The position numbers were made by a program, and so were the translations under genes. A stretch of 5,913 nt of DNA from an uncultured Victivallales bacterium (lineage in GTDB: Bacteria > Verrucomicrobiota > Lentisphaeria > Oligosphaerales > JAFGRS01): positions 1-5,913 of the forward strand of contig CAILKC010000735.1 in assembly GCA_903834675.1 (NCBI GenBank), written 5' to 3'. The notes beneath the pieces are model-generated. The model was not told the origin of the DNA, did no database searches, and saw only the letters and a list, made by a program, of their open reading frames with translations. This document shows positions 1 through 5,623 of this stretch, one piece after another (within the stretch, counting starts at the first letter, position 1; each line of letters starts with the position of its first letter).

Positions 1-1
1 A

Positions 2-60
2 TGAGCAGACGGTCTCCTGGTCTCGTGGGTGATGCTTCGAAACCATAAGCCGTCTGCTCA
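2..60 (-). other. Nested 59-nt hairpin downstream of the receiver-PAS gene
   Basis: The outer stem is a perfect 11-bp inverted repeat: TGAGCAGACGG at 2-12 pairs with CCGTCTGCTCA at 50-60. Inside it, 18-25 and 38-45 form a second 8-bp helix. Read as minus-strand RNA this is UGGUUUCG with CGAGACCA, closed completely if one U-G wobble is allowed. On the plus strand the same position would be a C-A mismatch, so the fold favours minus-strand RNA. It begins 50 nt after the stop of the receiver-PAS gene and could be a 3' UTR structure or terminator. No U-tract can be judged because the window ends at base 1. A mobile-element end or a small structured RNA is also possible. Confidence 0.6.
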
Positions 61-110
61 CTTCGTCGCCCCCCTGGCGGAACGGTCGGGACCCGCCCGG
101 CGACCGGCGT

Positions 111-968
111 TCAACTTGCGCGTCTTCCTGAGGTCTGGTTGACAATCTGCAGGACTTCCCGGCCCATTTCCCGATAGATCTCCGCCCGCTTGCGCTCGGT
201 GATGTCTTCGATGGTGGCCATGGTCCGCTTCGGCTGACCGGCGGCGTCCCGGATGAGGGTCATGTTCACATTTACCCAGGCCACTGTGCCGTCCTGGCGC
301 AGATAGCGTTTCTCTAGGCGGTAGTTCGGCGCCTCGCCTCGCACGACCTGCTGAAAGAGCTCCGCATCCCGTTCCCGATCGGCGGGGTGCGTAAGGTCCC
401 CAATCCGCATCTGCAGCAGGTCGTTGGCGGAGTAGCCGGTGATCTCGCACAGCTTCTGGTTCACCCGCAGCCAACTCCCGGTGCGCGGATCCGCCTGGGC
501 CATCCCGATGGAGGCGACCTCGAACATGGCACGGAACTCGGCCTCGCTCTCCCGCAGCGCCTCCTCCGCCTGGCGTCGCTTGTGCCGCTCATCGGCCTCG
601 CCCAGGGCACGCAACACGGCCGGCACCAGCCGCGCGAGCCGGTGCTTGAGCACGCAGTCCGTCGCCCCTGCAACCATACACGCCACCGCCTGCTCATCGC
701 CCAGGGTGCCGGTGAACACGACGAAAGGGACCTCGGGCCGTTTCGTCCGTGCCAGGGCCATGGCCGCCATCCCGTCGTAGCCGGGCAGGCTTAAGTCCGA
801 GAGGATCAGGTCAGGAGAGGCCTGGTCGAGCGCCGCTTCGTAGGCGGCGCGGTCGCTGACGACTTGCAGGTTACAGGCCAGGCTGGGGTTCAGCCGCAGT
901 TGGCCCTGAACCAGCTCCGCGTCGCGCGGGTTATCTTCAAGATAGAGAATCTGTAGCAGCTTGCCCAT
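111..968 (-). CDS. Response regulator with receiver and PAS domains, probably truncated
   Basis: The 285-residue cytoplasmic protein starts with a CheY-like receiver (residues about 5-125): acidic pair Glu11/Asp12, phosphoacceptor Asp58 in the motif LSDLSLPGYDG, Thr86-Gly87, and Lys108. Lys108 is followed by His rather than the usual Pro. A charged linker (126-140) leads into a PAS domain with its PAC tail (about 141-257, ending IEDITERKRAE). The last residues, YREMGREVLQIVNQ, resemble the linker that in related multidomain sensor kinases leads into a GAF domain and kinase core, but here the frame stops nine residues later. No output or kinase domain remains. The ATG at 968 lies 19 nt after the stop of the upstream receiver gene, so the two are probably cotranscribed. 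It likely receives phosphate from the upstream kinase, with PAS as a second sensing or dimerisation module. The domain calls are firm; the role is inferred. Confidence 0.9.
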   Translation of the reverse strand: MGKLLQILYLEDNPRDAELVQGQLRLNPSLACNLQVVSDRAAYEAALDQASPDLILSDLSLPGYDGMAAMALARTKRPEVPFVVFTGTLGDEQAVACMVAGATDCVLKHRLARLVPAVLRALGEADERHKRRQAEEALRESEAEFRAMFEVASIGMAQADPRTGSWLRVNQKLCEITGYSANDLLQMRIGDLTHPADRERDAELFQQVVRGEAPNYRLEKRYLRQDGTVAWVNVNMTLIRDAAGQPKRTMATIEDITERKRAEIYREMGREVLQIVNQTSGRRAS

Positions 969-987
969 CGTGACCCCAGCGTTGAGC

Positions 988-1488
988 TCAGGGTGGCTTG
1001 TGCCGCAACGACCGCACGCAGCCCGGCGGCGGCTCGTTGACCACGGCCCAGAAAGCGCCGACCAGCTTCATTGCTTCCACGAACTCCGGGAACTTCACCG
1101 GTTTGACGATGTAGGCGTTGGCGCCGAGTTCGTAGCTCTTGATCAGGTCCGACTCCTCGCGCGACGAGGTCATCACCACCACCGGGACCACCTTCAGCTG
1201 CGGGTCACTCTTGATCTGCCGCAGCACCTCGATGCCGTCCACCCTGGGCATCTTCAGGTCCAGCAGTATGACGGCGGGATTGCCGACGTGACGGTCGGCG
1301 AACGGACCCCGCCGATAGAGGTAGTCGAGCGCCTCGACCCCGTCGCGCAAGGCGACGACCTCATTGGCCAGATTGTTCTGCGTCAGGGCATCGAGCGCCA
1401 GCTCGGTGTCGCGGGGACTGTCGTCCACCAGCAGGATGCGTCTCAGGGGGAGGCTGGTGGTGCTCTGTCCTTTCGGTTGTGTGGTCAT
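988..1488 (-). CDS. Stand-alone CheY-like response regulator, Rcp1 type
   Basis: This is a 166-residue single-domain receiver. The acidic pair Asp22/Asp23 lies in ILLVDDSPRD, the phosphoacceptor is Asp77 in ILLDLKMPRVDG, the switch pair is Thr107/Ser108, and the conserved Lys129 lies in the motif IVKPV. The long loop after helix 2 (YRRGPFADRH) and the tail FWAVVNEPPPG are typical of the Rcp1 group, the receivers that partner phytochrome-like histidine kinases. There is no DNA-binding or enzymatic output domain, so it probably acts as a phosphorelay intermediate or through protein contacts. The ATG at 1488 is preceded by AGGA with a 5-nt spacer. The gene lies downstream of a kinase of the matching type but is separated from it by a repeat-bordered four-helix-bundle gene. 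It sits 19 nt upstream of the receiver-PAS gene. Confidence 0.95.
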   Translation of the reverse strand: MTTQPKGQSTTSLPLRRILLVDDSPRDTELALDALTQNNLANEVVALRDGVEALDYLYRRGPFADRHVGNPAVILLDLKMPRVDGIEVLRQIKSDPQLKVVPVVVMTSSREESDLIKSYELGANAYIVKPVKFPEFVEAMKLVGAFWAVVNEPPPGCVRSLRHKPP

Positions 1489-1493
1489 GGTGT

Positions 1494-1502
1494 TCCTTTC
1501 CT
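1494..1502 (-). promoter_or_regulatory. Ribosome binding site of the Rcp1-type receiver
   Basis: The minus strand reads AGGAAAGGA, with the AGGA nearest the gene ending 5 nt before the ATG at 1488. The heptamer array starts within two bases on the far side (1504), so the repeat directly abuts the translation signal. Confidence 0.7.
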
Positions 1503-1503
1503 A

Positions 1504-1611
1504 AATGAAGAATGAAGAATGAAAAATGAAGAATGAAGAATGCGGAATGGGGCTAAGTCGGCTCCGATTCCGTTCCTTTCGCGCATTGTTCATTCTGTAT
1601 TCTTCCTTTCT
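1504..1611. repeat. Heptamer-armed interspersed element, copy A
   Basis: The left arm is seven consecutive 7-bp units at 1504-1552: AATGAAG twice, AATGAAA, AATGAAG twice, AATGCGG and AATGGGG. The core at 1553-1583 holds CCGATTCCGTTCCTT at 1564-1578. The right arm at 1584-1611 has four units in inverted orientation: CATTGTT, CATTCTG, TATTCTT and CCTTTCT. The arms are mutually complementary, so either strand could fold into a long stem. Positions 1551-1596 align without gaps to 2303-2348 of copy B with 38 of 46 identities. The right arm overlaps the last codons and the stop of the four-helix-bundle gene. Confidence 0.85.
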
Positions 1612-1964
1612 TTGGCGTTTTTGATAATCGTGACGAAGATCGCGATTAACTGGCTCGTCTCGTCCGTCAAGGCGGACAGGCGTGACAGGGGAACAATGGC
1701 GGCTTCGATGAGCAGTTCCAACCAGTAAGCGGTTTCGTCGAGTTCCTTCAAACAGTCACCCATCTTGGCAACGAACTCCGCCTTGGATCTCGCCCGGTTC
1801 GCTTCCCGGTAGTTCGCGCCGACCGCCGTGCCCGACCGCAGAACCTGTTTGCCGAGTACCTGTGCGACCGTTTCCTTGGGCAAGGCCGAATACATCTTGA
1901 TAATCCGCAACGCGAACGTCTTAGTCCTCTGCGCCAGGTCCTTTTCGTTTTGTTTGCTCTGCAT
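1590..1964 (-). CDS. Four-helix-bundle protein (23S rRNA IVP / S23 / bAvd-like family)
   Basis: This 124-residue all-helical protein matches the small family first known from open reading frames within 23S rRNA intervening sequences, and related to the Avd accessory protein of diversity-generating retroelements. Family marks are RTKTFALRIIKMYSALPK (13-30), the core motif RSGTAVGANYREA (43-55), and a long amphipathic third helix with KAEFVAKMGDCLKELDETAYWLELL (61-85). Four helices are expected at about 7-28, 33-53, 59-88 and 96-118. Its molecular function is unknown, and nucleic-acid binding is only proposed for the family. I prefer the ATG at 1964, with AGGA a short 3 nt upstream; an in-frame GTG at 1979 would add five residues. 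Inverted heptamer arrays lie on both sides, and the terminal KERKNTE plus stop are written in repeat sequence. No 23S rRNA or reverse transcriptase is visible nearby. Confidence 0.88.
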   Translation of the reverse strand: MQSKQNEKDLAQRTKTFALRIIKMYSALPKETVAQVLGKQVLRSGTAVGANYREANRARSKAEFVAKMGDCLKELDETAYWLELLIEAAIVPLSRLSALTDETSQLIAIFVTIIKNAKERKNTE

Positions 1965-1983
1965 TTGTCCTGCCCGCACTCTT

Positions 1984-2064
1984 CATTCTGCCTTCATTCT
2001 TTATTCTTCATTCTTCCTTCTTCCTTCTTCACTCTTCATTCTGCCTTCTTCATTCTGCATTTGC
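1984..2064. repeat. Tandem heptamer array (CATTCTT)n between the kinase and the four-helix-bundle gene
   Basis: About eleven 7-bp units in CATTCTT orientation run from 1984 to 2064. Variants include CATTCTG, TATTCTT, CCTTCTT and CACTCTT, and there is one 4-bp partial unit at 1991-1994. The array occupies almost the whole gap between the kinase stop and the four-helix-bundle start, and encodes the last residues of the kinase (about NAE) and its TGA at 2050-2052. It is inverted relative to the left arm of copy A at 1504-1552. It lacks the CCGATTCCGTTCCTT core found in copies A and B. Confidence 0.9.
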
Positions 2065-4266
2065 TTTCAATGTGAAGTAGAACGTCGCGCCCGCGCCGAG
2101 CTTGCCCTCCGCCCAGGTGCGCCCGCCGTGCCGGGCGATGATGCGCCGCACGTTGGCCAGGCCGATGCCGGTGCCCTCAAACTCGTCCGCCCGGTGCAGA
2201 CGCTGGAAGACACCGAAGAGCTTGTGGGCATACTGCGGGTCGAAGCCGACCCCATTGTCGGGGACGAAAAATGTAGAATGAGGAATGCAGAATGAAGACG
2301 GGGGCGGAGACGCCGCCGATTCCGTTCCTTCCGAGCATTTTTCATTCTTCATTCTGCCTTCTTCATTCATCACTCCCACCTCGATCACCGCCGGGTCCCG
2401 CGGGCGCGTGAACTTGATCGCGTTGCCCAACAGGTTGGCCAGAACCAGCTTGAGCATCGCGGGGTCGCCCTGCACCGTCGGCAGGGACGAGATTCTCCAG
2501 GTGATGCGCCGCGCGCGCGTGCTGGGCTCAAGGTCGCGAAGCGCGTCCTGCACCAGGGCATCCAGGTTGACCCGCGCCTCGATCATCTCCGTACGCCCCA
2601 TGCGAGAGAACGCTAGTAGGTCGTCAATCAGCACGCCCATCTCGACGCTGATGTCCGCGATGGTCTTCATGTAACGCCGACAACTCTCCGAAAGCCAGCC
2701 GGAGGCCTCGCGCATAAGCAGGTCCACGTAGCCCTGCACATGCCGCAAAGGCGCCCGCAGGTCGTGCGAGACGGAGTAGCTGAAAGCTTCGAGCTCCTGA
2801 TTGGCAGCCTGCAGTTGCGCCGTGCGTTCGACGACGCGTTGCTCCAACTCGGTGTTCAAGTGCAGAATCTCCGCCTGTGCCTGCACCCGCTCGCTGATGT
2901 CGCGAATGTTGCACTGGATGACCTTGCGGCCTTCCACCTGGTAGACGTTGCTGATGAACTCGACCTCGTGCCGTCTGCCGTCGTGGGCTTCTAGCGCCAT
3001 GTTCTCGTAGCGTACGTATCCCTTCTGCTGTAGTTCCGCAAAGTTGTCTGCGTTGGCGACGATATCCCTAAGAAAGCCCAGCTCCCAAACTTTCTTGCCG
3101 AGGAAGGCAGCGTGCGAGAACCCCAGCAACTCCACCAGGAACGGATTCACATCCACGACCATCCCGGTCTCGGCGTCAAGGATCAGAATGCCGTCCCGAG
3201 CCGCCTCAAAGAGCCGACGATAGCGCACTTCCGAAGCGCGCAACGCCGCCGCGGTCTCGGCCTGGCTCCGGTAGAGTTGGAGGCTCTGTTGCCGCCAAGT
3301 CATGGTCACAACGGCCGCAGCGCTAACGAGCAGAAGGCTGGTCCCCACGACCACGATCCACAGCCGTTCGCGTAGCGGCGCGTAGATCTCGGCGGCATCC
3401 ATGCGGGCCACCAACGCCCAGGGCGAATTGGGAATGGAGCGCAGGGCCGACACCACCGCCACGCTGCGGTAATCCACCCCTGCCATGATGCCTTCCCGCC
3501 CCTGGACCGCCTGAGCCGCTGGTAGCTCGACGCGGTCCAAAGGCAAGCTCAGCTGCAATGCGGTATTCGCCGTGAACCGGAGATGGTTGAGGAAGACGAC
3601 CCTGTTGCCTTCCCGGCGGACAAGCAGGGTCTCGGCGCTCGAACTGGGCGTGGGCCAACGGGTGAGGATGGGGTAAAGATAAGTTGCCGGGTTCCTGCGC
3701 AAAACGAGCACACCCAGCGGCCGATTTGCGTCCGCCGCGTCGAGGATGGGCACCAGCACGGCCAGGCGGGGGAGGCCGTCGGCGTCAAGGTAGAAGTCCT
3801 GAAGCGTTACCTGGCCAGAGCGCATGGCCTCGGCTGCACCCTGCGCCAGGATGGGGACGACGGGCCCCGCCTCGGTCGGCACCGACACGCGGGTAACGCC
3901 CTGTGCATCCAGCAAGCGGACCTGCTCATACTGATACTGACCACAGTACTTGCCGAACCAGAGCTCGAGCTGGCCTTGCGCGTCCGCGTCCGTGGGCTTT
4001 TCCAGAATGCGCCGCACCAGGGCGGTGATGTAGGAGTTTTGGAAGAGTACGCCCCCATCGCCCAGCCGCTCCTGGCGCCACCTCACCAAGTCGCCCACCT
4101 TCAGCTCAGCGATGGCCAGCAGCGATTCCTCTATGCTGGTGCGGTAGTGCCGCACGTAACCGCGGTAGTAGAAGGTGCCGACGGCAAAAACGCCCGCCGC
4201 TAACAGGAGGGCTAGCACCAACATGGCGCGTCCCACGCGCGCTTGCGATGGCCCGGTAGTTCTCAT
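2050..4266 (-). CDS. Membrane sensor histidine kinase (extracytoplasmic sensor, PAS, HisKA, HATPase)
   Basis: The 738-residue inner-membrane kinase has a first membrane segment at about 14-34, an extracytoplasmic sensor of about 265 residues probably of the double-Cache type, and a second membrane segment at about 302-323. A PAS domain (about 344-457) and coiled coil (about 459-492) lead to the dimerisation helix with phosphoacceptor His501 in YSVSHDLRAPL. The ATPase domain has the N box around Asn611/Asn615, G1 DNGVGFD (670-676), F box FGVFQRLH (684-691) and G2 GTGIGLA (698-704), all intact. The core resembles phytochrome-type kinases that pair with Rcp1 receivers. Residues about 633-666, between the N and G1 boxes, are written by a heptamer-armed repeat. 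The ATG at 4266 was chosen because the open frame extends upstream to 4731 but that part is low-complexity and unlike protein, while a membrane helix begins soon after 4266. Its Shine-Dalgarno is weak (AGG). The signal is unknown. Confidence 0.93.
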   Translation of the reverse strand: MRTTGPSQARVGRAMLVLALLLAAGVFAVGTFYYRGYVRHYRTSIEESLLAIAELKVGDLVRWRQERLGDGGVLFQNSYITALVRRILEKPTDADAQGQLELWFGKYCGQYQYEQVRLLDAQGVTRVSVPTEAGPVVPILAQGAAEAMRSGQVTLQDFYLDADGLPRLAVLVPILDAADANRPLGVLVLRRNPATYLYPILTRWPTPSSSAETLLVRREGNRVVFLNHLRFTANTALQLSLPLDRVELPAAQAVQGREGIMAGVDYRSVAVVSALRSIPNSPWALVARMDAAEIYAPLRERLWIVVVGTSLLLVSAAAVVTMTWRQQSLQLYRSQAETAAALRASEVRYRRLFEAARDGILILDAETGMVVDVNPFLVELLGFSHAAFLGKKVWELGFLRDIVANADNFAELQQKGYVRYENMALEAHDGRRHEVEFISNVYQVEGRKVIQCNIRDISERVQAQAEILHLNTELEQRVVERTAQLQAANQELEAFSYSVSHDLRAPLRHVQGYVDLLMREASGWLSESCRRYMKTIADISVEMGVLIDDLLAFSRMGRTEMIEARVNLDALVQDALRDLEPSTRARRITWRISSLPTVQGDPAMLKLVLANLLGNAIKFTRPRDPAVIEVGVMNEEGRMKNEKCSEGTESAASPPPSSFCIPHSTFFVPDNGVGFDPQYAHKLFGVFQRLHRADEFEGTGIGLANVRRIIARHGGRTWAEGKLGAGATFYFTLKANAE
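2270..2370. repeat. Heptamer-armed interspersed element, copy B, inside the kinase gene
   Basis: The left arm at 2270-2297 has four units: AATGTAG, AATGAGG, AATGCAG and AATGAAG. The core at 2298-2335 has a small GC hairpin (GGCG, loop GAGA, CGCC at 2303-2314) followed by CCGATTCCGTTCCTT at 2316-2330. The right arm at 2336-2370 has five inverted units: CATTTTT, CATTCTT, CATTCTG, CCTTCTT and CATTCAT. The architecture and core match copy A. On the minus strand the element is translated as part of the kinase and contains no in-frame stop. Confidence 0.9.
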
Positions 4267-4389
4267 GGCCTGCTGTTTGCTTGGCGGACGCCATCTCTCT
4301 GCCGCGGGGCTCTTATCTCGTTGCGAAGGTGGCCTTTGCCGGTCTGGCCAGCGGGACACCGCTGCCGTTCGCACACACCCACATCCGTC

Positions 4390-4418
4390 AATATACGCTG
4401 CGTCTAGCCCATCTGCCA
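4390..4418 (-). promoter_or_regulatory. Weak candidate promoter for the kinase operon
   Basis: On the minus strand TATATT (4395-4390) could be a -10 box. A poor -35, TGGCAG (4418-4413), lies 17 nt upstream. It is among the most AT-rich spots in the region and lies about 120 nt before the kinase start. The -35 matches the sigma-70 consensus at only two of six positions, so this is a guess. Confidence 0.2.
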
Positions 4419-4494
4419 TGGAGGTGAAACCCCAGGCAGGGCTGTTCCAAGAAACGACCGCCGTCGTACCGCCGGCAGTGAAAGCGGCGTCGAC

Positions 4495-4512
4495 GGGCCG
4501 CGTCCGCGGCCC
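4495..4512. repeat. GC dyad: 8-bp arms around a 2-nt spacer
   Basis: GGGCCGCG at 4495-4502 and CGCGGCCC at 4505-4512 are perfect inverted repeats around TC. It lies in the untranslated stretch upstream of the kinase. In RNA the innermost pair would have to open. GC-only dyads can arise by chance in sequence of this composition. Confidence 0.4.
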
Positions 4513-4558
4513 TCTGCCGCACGCAGTCCATATCGCGCCTCGGCCAGGTGGAGTGCGT

Positions 4559-4589
4559 GTGGCAAGGTCGCCGACGGCGACCGCGCCAC
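4559..4589. other. Strong two-tier hairpin upstream of the kinase
   Basis: The inner stem is GGTCGCC (4566-4572), loop GAC, GGCGACC (4576-4582). The outer stem is GTGGC (4559-4563) with GCCAC (4585-4589), separated from the inner one by a 2x2 internal loop (AA against GC). All 12 pairs are Watson-Crick. Neither side has a T-run, so a simple intrinsic terminator is unlikely. It could be a REP-like palindrome or a structure in a transcript running from the pilin-like gene towards the kinase. Confidence 0.55.
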
Positions 4590-4821
4590 CGCGTTGGCTT
4601 GGCGCCTGTGCCATGACTGACGGTGTGTGTTCTCGCGCAACTAGATACGGCAGACAGGCCACGGGTTGTTGCGCCGCCCAGCCCTGTTTCTTGAAACAGC
4701 CCTGAACCCCAGCCGAGCTGCCATCCGCCAATTCCGCCGCCAGCGCGAGTCGACAGCACCCCCAAGGCCCTCGTTACGAAGGCGAAGACCCCGGTCTTGG
4801 AGCAAAGGGCAACAACGCGCC

Positions 4822-4914
4822 ATGCCGACAAACGCCATCCGGCTCGTCGAGCAGGTGAAGGTGATGCAGAAGATGACCCGCCCCGAGCTCTTCCTAATGT
4901 CCCGCAAGGAGTGA
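4822..4914 (+). CDS. Possible 30-residue small gene or gene remnant
   Basis: This ATG-to-TGA frame encodes a hydrophilic 30-residue peptide beginning MPTNAIRLVEQVKVMQ and ending LFLMSRKE. Its third codon positions are G or C in 28 of 30 codons, and its amino-acid make-up is ordinary rather than the Arg/Pro-rich mix of spurious frames nearby. Upstream sequence in the same frame (back to 4666) does look spurious. There is no good Shine-Dalgarno: AAGGG lies about 12 nt before the ATG. It would be the only plus-strand gene, converging on the end of the pilin-like gene. I do not recognise the product. It could be a leftover C-terminus of a lost gene or a chance frame. Confidence 0.25.
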   Translation: MPTNAIRLVEQVKVMQKMTRPELFLMSRKE

Positions 4915-4948
4915 TGCAAGACGCCAAGGGGTGGCAGCAGGCCGGGGC

Positions 4949-5623
4949 CTAGAACGGGTTCGTGCCCCAGAACCGGGAGTTGTCGGACGTGTTCCTGGAG
5001 TCGAGGATAGCGTACTTCGTTACCCAATTGGCATGACCGTCGAGGTACACGACGTTGGTGCCGTCATTGTGACGCGGGGCCACGCGGTTCCAGTCGTTCC
5101 CATCTGCGGCGCCGTTGGGGTGGGCCGCTGGCCAACTGATCCAGTCGTAGACAATGTCGGTCCCGGCCGGGTTGGTGCTGGCGACTTGGGCGTCCATGAA
5201 CAGCGCCGTCTGGGCTGGATACTGAAACTTGCCGACGGCATTGCCCGTCGTACAACCGCCGACGTTGTGGTAGTTGAGACCATAGTCTGATGGCAGATTG
5301 GGCAGTGTGGCGGTGTGATGGGCGCTGACGCTTGGGCAGAGCATGACCTGGGTGTTTTGGATGTAGGGGTTAAGCATCCATTCCCAGCGCAGGCAGGTAG
5401 TGGTCGGGCAGGTGTGGTTGCCGTACGGCGTGGTGGTGTCGGCATAGTCCTGAAGATAGAACATCTCGCCCAGGGCCAACTGCTTGACGTTGCTCAAACA
5501 GCTCGCTTGTCGCGCTTTGTCCCGCGCTTTGGCCAGGGCGGGCAAGAGCATGGCCGCCAGAATCGCGATGATGGCGATGACGACAAGCAACTCGATGAGG
5601 GTGAAAGCTTTTCCGGATCGCAT
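4949..5623 (-). CDS. Type II secretion/pseudopilin-like protein with prepilin N-terminus and H-X9-DG C-terminus
   Basis: The 224-residue protein opens with a short basic leader and class III (type IV pilin-like) signal, MRSGKA then [20 protein letters not shown]. The prepilin peptidase would cut after Ala6, Phe7 becoming the N-terminal residue. Glu11 is the conserved +5 Glu, and the hydrophobic helix spans about 7-30. Ala at -1 replaces the more usual Gly. The C-terminal half carries H-X9-DG (His185 to Asp195-Gly196), a signature of a large pseudopilin-like family expanded in PVC-group genomes. The protein is probably anchored in the inner membrane with the globular part outside; its exact function and partners are unknown. 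The ATG at 5623 has only a weak GAAAGAA upstream. No secretion ATPase, peptidase or other pilin gene is in the window. It is 682 bp from the kinase and probably a separate unit. Confidence 0.93.
   Translation of the reverse strand: MRSGKAFTLIELLVVIAIIAILAAMLLPALAKARDKARQASCLSNVKQLALGEMFYLQDYADTTTPYGNHTCPTTTCLRWEWMLNPYIQNTQVMLCPSVSAHHTATLPNLPSDYGLNYHNVGGCTTGNAVGKFQYPAQTALFMDAQVASTNPAGTDIVYDWISWPAAHPNGAADGNDWNRVAPRHNDGTNVVYLDGHANWVTKYAILDSRNTSDNSRFWGTNPF

Larger units (their letters stand above)
4440..4701. repeat. Pair of 16-nt inverted copies about 230 bp apart
   Basis: GGCTGTTCCAAGAAAC at 4440-4455 matches the reverse complement of 4686-4701 (GGCTGTTTCAAGAAAC) at 15 of 16 positions. The right copy is itself part of a perfect dyad, CTGTTTC-TT-GAAACAG at 4684-4699. 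The motif could be an operator-like site or the ends of a degenerate element. Only these two copies are visible. Confidence 0.5.
4267..4948. other. GC-rich non-coding stretch between the pilin-like gene and the kinase
   Basis: I find no confident gene in these 682 bases. Several overlapping frames stay open on both strands, but their products are rich in Arg, Pro, Gly, Ser and Ala with no recognisable domain, as expected for high-GC non-coding DNA. The stretch holds the likely kinase promoter, two GC-rich hairpins (4495-4512 and 4559-4589), a pair of 16-nt inverted copies (4440-4455 and 4686-4701), and a 30-codon plus-strand frame with coding-like third positions (4822-4914). Confidence 0.6.

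Noticed and set aside
2..60. tRNA gene suggested by a 7-bp or longer end stem and a TTCGAA in the middle
   Set aside because: No T-arm stem forms around TTCGAA, there is no D-arm or anticodon arm, and the length is too short.
387..794. Plus-strand open frames opposite the receiver-PAS gene and others opposite the kinase
   Set aside because: They are antisense to genes with clear domains and encode no recognisable protein.
1590..1979. A diversity-generating retroelement, because of the Avd-like four-helix-bundle protein
   Set aside because: No reverse transcriptase, template repeat or variable repeat is visible; the family is widespread outside such systems.
1984..2064. CRISPR-like array
   Set aside because: The units are contiguous 7-mers with no spacers and no cas genes.
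4267..4731. N-terminal extension of the kinase frame by 155 residues
   Set aside because: The extra part is Arg/Gly/Pro/Ala-rich with no domain, contains hairpin-forming DNA, and would put an implausible stretch ahead of the first membrane segment that follows the ATG at 4266.
4939..4950. AGGCC-GG-GGCCT dyad at the end of the pilin-like gene as a terminator
   Set aside because: It has only 5 bp per arm and a 2-nt loop, overlaps the stop codon and has no T-run.
4388..5027. Minus-strand open frames between the pilin-like gene and the kinase
   Set aside because: Their composition is typical of random high-GC reading frames, and two of them overlap each other.
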